From contig NC_049989.1 in assembly GCF_000003815.2 (NCBI RefSeq), positions 3,945,174-4,009,173 on the forward strand: a stretch of DNA of 64,000 nucleotides, in the 5' to 3' direction. Source of the stretch: Branchiostoma floridae (Eukaryota; Chordata; Leptocardii; Amphioxiformes; Branchiostomatidae). Shown here piece after piece: positions 55,037-64,000 of this stretch (within the stretch, counting starts at the first letter, position 1; every line of letters starts with the position of its first letter). A model generated the notes under the pieces. That model was not told where the DNA came from and made no database searches. It was given only the letters and a program-made list of their open reading frames with translations. The translations under genes and the position numbers were made by a program.

Positions 55037-58000
55037 TTAACTCCAGCCAACAGTCTTCACATATTCCTCCATGTTATTGGCGCTCCCAGCTCCATAAGCA
55101 AGTCCCATCAGGATTGCCGTTGCGCCATCCACCTCTCCAGTGGACGTCACAGGGACGGTGACGGTCGCTTCAGAAGTCGCTCCTATCTGTACAGGCCCCG
55201 AGGATGGGATGATGTCTGAATGCGAGGCTGGGGTCATCTTGGCCAGCTTCACCATAGGTTTCTGAATGTTGTGTACCACCTGGAGTTGTGACAGAGAAAA
55301 ATAGCATGCTTTAGATAGAGGTAGAGGCCATTTTACCTTCCTCTGTTTTCAAATGTTATCAAGCTCCTTTCCCACTGGTGAAAACAAAAAGAACAGGTGC
55401 TATATAAACAATATGCAAACCCACACTACCGGGAAAATATCTGCTCCTTTGTTGATGAGCACAATCAACCTTAACTAAATATATGAGTGTGAGTCAAAAA
55501 GTAATGCCAATGGTTTTATATGTAGCTTAGTACATGTACATGTTAAGGTTCCCACAATACCTAAAAGCGAGTACTGCAAATATGTGGTTCCAATGTCTTA
55601 CTACTGTATTGAACTGTTTCAACCTCAAACTTAAAACACTCAGCAAAAATCTCCATTCCCTTCTACCACAAAATCAGGTCCCCACAAAAATAACTGAGTT
55701 TAGAGTACCTTATAATGTCGGAATAAGGATGCCCTCCACTTGGTCTTGAAGCCACAGATGTCACAGTTGTACCTTGCCGTGTCCAGATGAGCCATTTCAT
55801 GCTCCTCCAGTCGGATACGGTTGTTACAGCTGTAGCTACACATGCTGCAGTGGTGAAGGGGCTTCTCTGTGGAAGGGAAGAAAACAGTCAAAGTTCATTT
55901 CTCAGATCATCATGAAAGGTCATTGTTTTAAGCTTACAGTGCCACTGGCCAAATGTGCTGTGCGTCGTCAGTCGTTTGCAGTTAGGACAGTATAGAAATG
56001 GAACTCACTCACTGCCAGTAGAGGTCGTAGAGGCAGAATCAGTAAATAGCTTTAAAACAAGGTTGGATATGTGCTGGAGGAAGAAGAAATTAACTGCAAG
56101 CGACAGGAGGGTGACTACACAGGTGCCGCCTACTACACCTAGACATCATCAGGTATCATCAGGTAAGCTCATCTGTGTTGGCAGCAGGGCTCTAGCCAGC
56201 TCGAAATTTTTTTCCATCAGCCAATTCCAACCGTCGTGGAAACCGCGAAAATTCATTTTCCCTATGACACTACAAAGTAGCAAATGTTGCCATTGAGACC
56301 TTGAAAAACAGGTTTTAATGAGATTATCGTATGCGAAAGGGCGCCGACACACATTGTCAACTATCATAACAATAGCAAAACAAACAGAGTGTGGCTTTTA
56401 CGGCCGTGGACAGCGTCCCCAAGCCGCCTGTAGCTTCCACCAAGGATTTTTGTCCGTCAATGTTGACGGATTGGTTTTAAAAAATTTCCGTCAGACGAAG
56501 CAAATTTCCGGCAATTGACGGAAAAACGGACGCTGGCTAGAGCCCTGGTTGGCAGTAATCATACTACAATGCTAAACTTTCTTCCAACACAAAGATATAC
56601 ACGGACAAAATTTTCAACGACCAGTCGACCACTGTCGCCTCCCTCAGGATCAATACTGATGACCAATCACTTCAGAACGTTAACTCGCAAGAGTCAAAAT
56701 ACCCGTACAAAGGACATAAGTCCTCAGCCTAACTAGAGGTGTAACTACCATTTGGGAGCATATCTATACAGTACATACATCACACAAGGTACATGTACAT
56801 GCACAAGCCTGCCTGTGCATCAAATCAGGAGAAAACCAAAGTGGTCCTGTCTGACATCCGTATCAAACGTTATCAAGGCCAAAGTATAACATACATGTAA
56901 GAAGCCGTATACTGCTGTTTGCAAACAGTTTGGTCATTGTTTATTTGCCAGAAATGGAACCACCACTATTCTAACTACCGGTATCCTACCTGTGACCTGC
57001 ACGTCTTACCTGCGTGCACTTCCTCTATATGTCTCTTGAGGGCATTGCTCTCCTTGAAGCCATAGGTACAGTGGGGACACTTGTGTTGGCGGTCATCGCT
57101 GTGCAAGTCCATATGTTTCTGCACAACAAATACGTCATGTACATGTAAACAAAAAAAACTGTCATGTATAACTCTATTCAACATTTTTCTGGTTTATGTT
57201 ATTTTAGACTACAAAATGTGTGCTAAACCTACACATGTATATCAAGAAGATTAAAAACAATAGAAGTGTAATACAGGACTCGTCCTCTGAAGCCTAAAGT
57301 CACCCATGTGCTAAAGTAACTGCCCTGAAGCAGACACCTAATTCTGCGCATAGCAGAAAATCTGTCGAGGGGGGGGGTGGGCGTTTCGTAGAATTCAGCT
57401 TTTACATACCTCTAGAGTAGATTTTTGGAAAGTATAGAAGCCACAGTGAGGACATGTCAGCTTCCTGTCCGAGTGCACATTGTTGTTGTGTCTACACAGG
57501 CCTTCCTTGGTCTTGGAGGTGTAGTTACACTTATCACAGGCAAAGGGCCGGGCATCCGAGTGAATCGTCCGGACATGGTTCTTCAGATTTCCTGAAAAGA
57601 CAATGGCTGTAGTTAGGGGATTCTCTTGTTGGACCGTTTCGAAAAACAGACCTAAAAAAATCAGTGCACCAGATCTTGGACCAATTAGCAATAAACATAT
57701 TATAATTATATCGACAGGCATTCACACATTTTAGTGCTTACATGTACCAGTTCAAAAAAACCCAGAGTGAACAGAGTAGGGTTCGAAGTCATGTCTACCA
57801 AGTTTCTACAGTCAAACTTAGCATTGTTTACATGAAGATGGGATTTTTTAATGCCAGTGGGTGTCGAATACACCACAGATTCCTTTGTAGCAAAACAGAC
57901 CATTTTTAGGGGTAACGTCCATTCAAAACTTTTCACAGACAATAAGGTCTGATCCTCTGGACCTGAACCGGACCTGTACCTAAAATTTCTGTACCGGTAC

Positions 58001-61000
58001 CCATCCCTAGCTGTACCATTAAAGCCTGTGTCACACAGGATGACAAGTCTGCAAGCTTGAAAAGAACATTTTTGACAACAATATGGCCAGTGTGCTTTGC
58101 ACGATTTTAAGCTGACAAAGTCACTTATCCTTTTCCAATGTAACATGCAGATTTTCAAGTGTACAATATGCCTGACTCTCTGGCAATTTTGAAAATTGGC
58201 AACCCTCTAATAATCAACAAAGTCAGCCAAAGTTAACATTATTTGAAGTACCAGTCGATGATTGCAATGACATCAAAAAGGAGGGGGCAAGGTGAAATTT
58301 GTTTCTCTTTTATGGACTTAACATGATGCTTACTAGATATCTCACAGGACAGACTATGAAAAAATTGTTATATTGGAGCACCTGTATGAAAATAGGTTCA
58401 CACAAGTGAGGAAAATTAATCATCTCACCTATCAACTTGAAAAACTTTCCACAGAGGTCACACATGAAGGGCTTGGCTTCTGCAATGAAAAAAAGAAAGA
58501 TTTTAGTTCATCCATGTTCACTAGTGAAACTATTGAGTGTGCAATGTCTATGGGCTTACTACAAATAACTTGGTAACAATTTACCCGCAATAGTTCAATC
58601 ATGCTCTAGAATAAACTAGTTGATCATAGTTCGTAGTCTACATGTGTAGTGTTATGCACTGTGGGCAAGATGTCCAAGACTCCCTGGCCATTCTTAATTC
58701 ACTGTCAGGGGCCCTCAACTTTGACACATTGTCAACAATGCATATGAGGGATCGCTGTTGTTGTTTATATCCAGGGTATTGGGCGGTTGATGCCTTCCAG
58801 AACGTCGTAAGATTGGATTAAGAATTGCACTGCATGTGTGCATTTCAAACCATGAACTAGCTTATACCATAACCTTTTTGCTTTAAATAATAATATACAA
58901 CTATTTTTTTTCCCAGCATAAAATGATTGGTTTATTCATAAACACATACACTATGAAAGGCCTTGCAAGCAACCTCAGTTACCTGAATTATGCTTGTGTA
59001 TACAAAATGACATAATCAAATGTATAATTTGAAGAAAAAAACATTATGGTTTAAAAGCCATCCGTGATTACAGAACTAGTTTAAAACTTTTAGTCAAGAA
59101 TAAAAGTATTAGTAAGCCATATGTGGCCTATACATAGAAATCTTCATGCTCATAGCAGGGCAAATGATTATTTCTACATCATGCTTCTTCTTCTTCGTCG
59201 TGTCATCACTACACTTTCCTGCTGAAGATATCTGACCCTTACCAGAGTGTACGCACAGCATGTGCGTCTTTAGTTCGGCCAGTACGGGAGCGAACCATCC
59301 GCACTGCTTGCAGGGGTACTTGCCCTCCCCCCTGTGCCTCTCCATGTGTGCTCTGAAGGTGTTCGGACGTGTTGTTGAAAACTTGGGGCACTGAGGGCAC
59401 CTCAGGGGCTCCTTGTGTATCCACATGTGTCTCCTCAGATTACCTACAAGAAATAAAAGAATAGAAGAATGAATGAAGGAATGAATGAATGAATGAATGA
59501 ATGGATGTATGAGTGGATGGATGTGTGGCTAGATGGATGAGTGAATGAATGTTTGGATTTATTCATCTATTCACTCATCCATCCATCCATCCATTCATTC
59601 ACTCAAGTGAATTAATGAATTTTTACCACAGATAATGCTACCCTTGCTGATGCTCACTACTGTAAACCTTTAAACTTTTGCAGTGCTTTTCACTTTTTTT
59701 TGAGCAGTGAACTGTCCACTGCAAATTCTTGACACCACGGATATGACTTCCACATGTATTATTACTGTTTAAAAAGTGAAGCGAAAACAAAACAAAACCA
59801 CCTTACTCCTTCTATAAATAAAACCACAGCGAATTTAATGAACTTACAGTAAAGGCATTATTCATAAATCTGGTGGCCGACGAATAGACAAAATGAGATC
59901 ACAGACTTCTAGTAGCTTCTCGCAGCTGATAAACTTACGTCTTCCATGGACAACTTTCCCACAAACATCACACATGGCGGGCCTGTTTTCACACTTCGAA
60001 TTCTGTGCTTTCTTGTTTTTATTAGGCCTATCTCTGGCTGCGATGTGAACCTTATGTGCAGATTTTAGGTGACTCTGGAAGGAGAACATAATGTTAAAAA
60101 CATTTTGAGTAATGTTGAAAATTAGCAGGTCAAACAAAATCAGCTACAGTTAAGTTTGCCTAGCACATTATAAACAGGGACCTACTAGTACTGGAAACTA
60201 TACAATCACGATTATGAAGGATCTTGAACAGTAATTGAATAATCAAAAAGCAATCTTGAAATGTTTACTGTGATTTTATTTTCACAATATTTGTGGTGTC
60301 CTCTTACCGCAAAATCATGACACCATGAATACATGCTTTGTAATTCTACTATACTACAAAATAAAATACAATACTATACTACAAAAATCTCCTTACCATG
60401 AAATAAAACCAACACAAAAGTATGTCTAGTCCAATGTCAACAATGACAGTTAAAGATTCTTTTACAGTGATATGAAACAGAGTAATACCTTTAGCTTATA
60501 CCAGTTGTTGAATATCTCCTGAGCCTGTGTACAGTCTGGGACGTAGCACCTGAAGTCTGGAGAGTTCTCTATGTGACACTGCTCGTGGATATGGAGCTCC
60601 TCCTCTTTGAAGAAGCAGACCTGGACAAAAAAAAATTCAAATTCATCATTTTATAATGTTGTGGCCAGGATAACCTTCCTCTTAGGTATATAGTAAGTTT
60701 TCTTTGAACAACAGTCATGACTATATCAGAGGGGATGTAAGCCTGAAAAGTTGTGCACAGTATAAAATAAGGGGAACATACAACATGTGCTGGATCTATT
60801 TCAAAATGCAAGATATATAATAAGCTAGGAAAATGTAACAACAAAAGTAACAGCAATGACAGCATACTTTTCCCATGATGCAACTGCCTCAACTTAAAAT
60901 AATCCTTATCAAAAGGAAAGAATATCCTTGGCTTTCTCGGAGACACTGTTGTGCGCACTAATATTGCAAAAAAAATATCAAAAGTAGTAACATAAACAAC

Positions 61001-63184
61001 AGCTGTCTACCACTCAAAAATCATAGCTGCAGCATGTCCAGAACTCAAGATATCAAACCCGGAAATCACGCTGCAGTACTGTAACAGGCCACTAGGGGGC
61101 CCAAAATTTAATCGTTTCTAGGTCTCTTCAAGACCTACCAACAGACCGAATATCAATACAATTCATGTAAGCGTTCTTGAGTTATATATATATATATATC
61201 TTGGTCTTCTACAAACACACAAACATACAAACACACAAACATACAAACGCTACCCAAAACATAACCTTCTTAGCGAAGGTAATAAGGCAATGGCATCTGT
61301 ACAAGCATCAGACTTTTTCTAACCTTCTTACAGAACTGGCTCTCACATTTGTACTTCCTCTTTCTTCTCTGGACGTCTCGTCGCGCTATCTTCTGTTTCT
61401 GTGCCAAGGTCATGGTGGACTTTATTGTCATGTGCTGCTTGTTGAAGTGATCGTCCAGCTGTCCCATCGAAGGGAACCTCCGGTTACATCCCTCGCACGT
61501 TATGTACAGGAGGTCCGTATGTTTGGCCATGTGGTCCTGCATCGCTTCCCAATCTGTTGGTCCTGTCTAAAGACATTTCAATGGTAGGGAAAAGAACAGT
61601 TTAAGGTTTCAATCAAATCCAGCATGCCATTAGTAAAATTTCCTAGCCTACATAATATCCAATTCAGACAGCTCAAAATATTTTTTTCTGTGTACCTACA
61701 CTGGTGCAGGTAGACACCAGAAATATCTGCACATCTCCAATCAGGGCTCGAAATACCACCTGCATATGCAGGTTAGTTCAGGTAAAATTGGAGCTGTGCA
61801 GGTATTTCTGGTGTCTACCTGCACCTGACCTGCACTGGTTCATGTACTGGGTTTTATACAATCATTAAATATCATATCAGTATATGATTGTTATTTGCTG
61901 CATTGACTGTTACCTCCTGTAAAGTATGGAAGAAAAAATAGCAATGGTTCATGAACATGATTCGTACTTCCTAAATTCAGAGTGGCGCAGGTAAAATTTG
62001 TCTGGTGCAGGTAATTTTCAATGTTATCTGCAACAGTGCAGGTATGCAGAAAAAAGTATTTCGAGCCCTGCCAATTCTACCTGCACTAACTTGCATATGC
62101 AGGTGTTATTCCGAGCCCTGCGATTACTACTGAGCCTGCCTTGATATTTTTTCTGGATAGGTCTAGTGGTAATAAGATGGTACCCAGGCTCAGCATGCCA
62201 CTATATAAATGGAGTTTTTTTATAAAGTCTCAAAGTTCTTCTTTGTTTGTAAAAGTCATGCAAAGATTAGATGAGATCAATAGCAGCAAAGATCAGATGA
62301 GATTTTTTTCCAAGCAAAAGTGGGAAGGTTTGAGAACAGTGTACATTTGTGCTACATGACTGTAAGATGGCTACAAGGTTATATATTTGGAATGGATTCA
62401 TAGTTATACAAAATCCTGGCTACTGTAAATCTTATTAAAATGTTAGCTATGTTTTTTTAATGGTCTGTTGTAACACCTCCCACTGAATAATTACAACACC
62501 ACAAAATGTATTTTTCTGGTACAGCACTGTTTAAAAAACAAATAAACACTACACAATCTTCCTCTACACTCCTACCACAACAAGAAATCACCGCAACAAT
62601 AAATACTTAAATCTTAAGATTTTTTAAATTGAATTTAAGACAACTTACCTGGCAGAAGGGACACTGGAAAACCGTGCTGTCCCCTTCAGCAATGTGGCAG
62701 CGTTTGTGAAGCTTCAGTTGCTCCTCCGTCCTGTACTTGACCTTACAGCCTTCCCATACGCAGGTGAACCAAGATAGCTGCTGTCTGGCGACTCGGCGAC
62801 TCCTGCTCTGTCCGTTTTCTTGGTTTCCATTGGTTACCTCTCTTTCTTCCTTGGAAACGGACAAAGGTTTGGCGACGGGTTCGTCATCCGTTCCACTGTT
62901 CTCCTTTTCAGCTCCTTTGACCTTTAACAATTCCTTGTGACACTGAAGGAAGTGTGCCTTCATAGAGGGCCAGATGGTAGCCACTTGCTCACAAATGTAG
63001 CACAGGAAGTGAGGCTTTTTATCGACATGGCATTTCTTATGGATGTCCAGTTCCTCCTGGCTGAAGAGGTAAGACTTGCAGTCCTTTCTGGGGCAGCCAA
63101 ATTTCTGTTGCAGAAGATGACATTTCCATACATATACCTGCTTGTAGTGCAGAGGCCAATCAGGTTTATTGATGCCATGCTCAG
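55037..63184 (-). CDS. C2H2 zinc-finger protein, 16 fingers (5' incomplete, last 10 exons)
   Basis: Exons: 63184-62649, 61566-61324, 60620-60489, 60074-59939, 59443-59243, 58479-58429, 57591-57410, 57118-57010, 55866-55709, 55279-55037. All junctions are GT-AG and in phase, about 663 codons with TAA/TGA-free reading to the stop at 55037. Sixteen C2H2 fingers are visible. At least five span introns and become complete only after splicing, for example FQCPFCQ joined to TGPTDWEAMQDHMAKH, and MCDLCGKFFKLI joined to GNLKNHVRTIH. Linkers are irregular rather than TGEKP, so this is not a KRAB-type array. The region between fingers 3 and 4 upstream has a Lys/Glu-rich disordered linker. The ~75-residue tail is Ser/Thr/Val-rich and ends KTVGWS. 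It is probably a sequence-specific transcription or chromatin factor in the nucleus. The first exon enters in phase 1, so more exons lie right of the window. I cannot name the orthologue. Confidence 0.85.
56185..56547. mobile_element. hAT-type MITE, 8-bp target duplication GTTGGCAG
   Basis: Ends CAGGGCTCTAGCCAGC and GCTGGCTAGAGCCCTG; GTTGGCAG flanks both sides exactly (56177-56184, 56548-56555). CAGGG ends with an 8-bp duplication are diagnostic of hAT. 363 bp, no transposase. It sits in an intron of the zinc-finger gene. Confidence 0.9.
57945..58010 (-). repeat. Dispersed repeat family G, copy 2
   Basis: GGTCTGATCCTCTGGACCTG then AACCGGACCTGTACC, inverted relative to 6880-6945. Confidence 0.55.
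59457..59625. repeat. Palindromic TGAA/ATGG microsatellite
   Basis: A run of GAAT/GAATGGAT units on one side and CATC/CATTCATTC units on the other. The two halves are complementary across ~160 bases. Confidence 0.8.
59658..59852. mobile_element. MITE family C, diverged copy
   Basis: Left ACTACTGTAAACCTTTAAAC and right ACAGCGAATTTAATGAACTT then ACAGTA resemble the 31806-32001 ends. The interior is AT-rich and non-coding. Confidence 0.5.
61125..61285 (-). repeat. Dispersed repeat family F, copy 2
   Basis: GACCGAATATCAATACAATT then CATGTAAGCGTTCTTGAG, followed by a TA microsatellite and ACACACAAACATACAAAC repeats, collinear with 37965-38075. Confidence 0.65.
61742..62070. mobile_element. MITE with CAGGGCTCGAAATAC ends, 5-bp duplication CCAAT
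   Basis: CAGGGCTCGAAATAC on the left and GTATTTCGAGCCCTG on the right; CCAAT flanks each side. The interior carries CACCTGCATATGCAGGT and repeated GTGCAGGTA motifs. A further partial copy of the same right-hand end lies at 62071-62120 (GTTATTCCGAGCCCTG). Confidence 0.8.
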
Positions 63185-63399
63185 CTGTGGAAGAAAACAA
63201 GAACAAATACTGCATCATTAAAGTGAATTAGTGTTGATTAACTTGATACATACATGTTGTTACAGACAATAGCCATAAAACATGTTAAAACTGATACCTT
63301 TAAAACTAGAAGCAAGATTTCTACACTACAACTTCTTTAGTAGTGAGGGGACTCCATCAAAAATGGAGAATAGTTTTTTTGTGTGTGTGTGTGGGGGGG

Positions 63400-63560
63400 G
63401 GGCATCAGTATGCATGTGTGTTTGTGTTTCCAGATATTTGTGGTCAGCATAACTCAAGAACCTCGGGATGGATTGTAATGATATTTGGTATATGGGTAGG
63501 TGTTGGGAAGACGAAGGCCGAGGTCAATTTTGTGCCCTCTGGTATGTGACCTTGGTACTG
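63400..63560 (+). repeat. Dispersed repeat family F, copy 3 (inverted)
   Basis: ATAACTCAAGAACCTCGGGA then TGGATTGTAATGATATTTGG is the complement of the family F core. It is preceded by GT and G-run simple repeats near 63375-63402. Confidence 0.65.
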
Positions 63561-63708
63561 CAGCAAAAATCCCCATTTTGTATCTTTTACCTGGATGTGC
63601 CATGGTCTTCATTATTTGTTGTAGAAACAAACAGATAGACTCCTTCTCATACATTCTACATATGATTCTCCAAATCCAGTGTTAAATCAAAAGCCAAGCA
63701 ATCAAGGT

Positions 63709-63955
63709 AGTCTATGTTTGGACACATCCTCAGGATGCCACAAGACAAACCTGCACAAAAAGGCCTTGAATTCGCCATACTAGGTCAACAGATTCAAAGC
63801 ATGCAAGGCCCTTCCTGCAACAGCAAAGAAACTCCAGGAGCTAAGGAAGCTTGCAGGATGCAAAGCACAGTGGAAAAAGATGAAGAAAGACTGAATGCAG
63901 CTTTCCAAAGACTATAGATGCAGAATGCAGTGACTGATGATGATGATGAGTGTTA
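63709..63955 (+). mobile_element. LINE reverse-transcriptase C-terminal fragment
   Basis: The frame starting at 63714 reads FGHILRMPQDKPAQKGLEF, the 'GH-LRMP' landmark found just after the reverse-transcriptase domain of several LINE clades. It then degenerates into short diverged sequence, a stop, and a TGATGATGA tail. This is a 5'-truncated insertion, not a host gene. Confidence 0.65.
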
Positions 63956-64000
63956 AATCATAGGAGACTCCAAGCCATACCAGCCAGGTGTGAGTCCAGG

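Noticed and set aside
55485-55520. Mariner-like end (GAGTCAAAAAGTAATGCC)
   Set aside because: Only one end resembles a mariner terminus; no partner inverted repeat was found within a kilobase.
59457-59625. Possible CRISPR-like array
   Set aside because: Simple 4-base microsatellite units with no unique spacers; the genome is eukaryotic.
1-64000. tRNA or rRNA genes
   Set aside because: I saw no cloverleaf with recognisable A/B boxes and no rRNA-like conserved segments.

Overview
The window looks like nuclear DNA of an invertebrate deuterostome, most likely an amphioxus (Branchiostoma). It has long AT-rich introns, short GC-richer exons with canonical GT-AG splice sites, and many short inverted-repeat (MITE-like) transposons. 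It also has CR1/L2-type LINE debris and frequent 'tacatgta' runs. There is no bacterial-style gene packing, and the organism call is an inference.

Layout. (1) About 0.8-52.9 kb, minus strand: one very large gene encoding a disordered N-terminus followed by a long coiled coil. I assembled 36 coding exons by hand, and the splice phases agree across every junction. The model runs from an ATG at 41027, below a CpG-rich promoter and untranslated first exon at about 52.5-52.9 kb, to an exon at 950-779. It continues off the left edge and gives at least ~2,690 residues. Its middle is a single 2,250-base exon (22875-20626) that reads like the IP3-receptor-binding region of the KRAP/ITPRID/TESPA1 family. 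That exon is phase-symmetric and could be skipped. The gene also shows an alternative first exon (40143), a 15-base micro-exon, a likely alternative internal start (24023) and a candidate alternative exon (26493-26298). (2) 26733-29123, plus strand: an intronless 796-codon gene nested in an intron of the first. It has a PHD finger, a coiled coil, an SGNH-esterase-like domain lacking the usual catalytic residues, and a Pro/Met/Gln/His-rich tail. This resembles a domesticated ORF1 of a CR1-like retrotransposon. (3) 55037-63184, minus strand: the last ten exons of a protein with 16 C2H2 zinc fingers, whose 5' end lies beyond the right edge.

Between and inside the genes are many mobile elements. 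They include a 2.27-kb terminal-inverted-repeat element with a 5-bp target duplication and an internal ~220-bp-arm palindrome (41293-43559), a hAT-type MITE with a perfect 8-bp duplication (56185-56547), and multi-copy MITE families. There are also pogo/Tigger-like MITEs, LINE 3' ends and several tandem duplications.

How the genes relate: no operon-like organisation is expected or seen. The nested PHD/SGNH gene lies antisense inside an intron of the large gene. The zinc-finger gene ends about 2.1 kb from the large gene's promoter and is transcribed in the same direction, toward it. All exon calls are sequence reading only; no transcript evidence was available.
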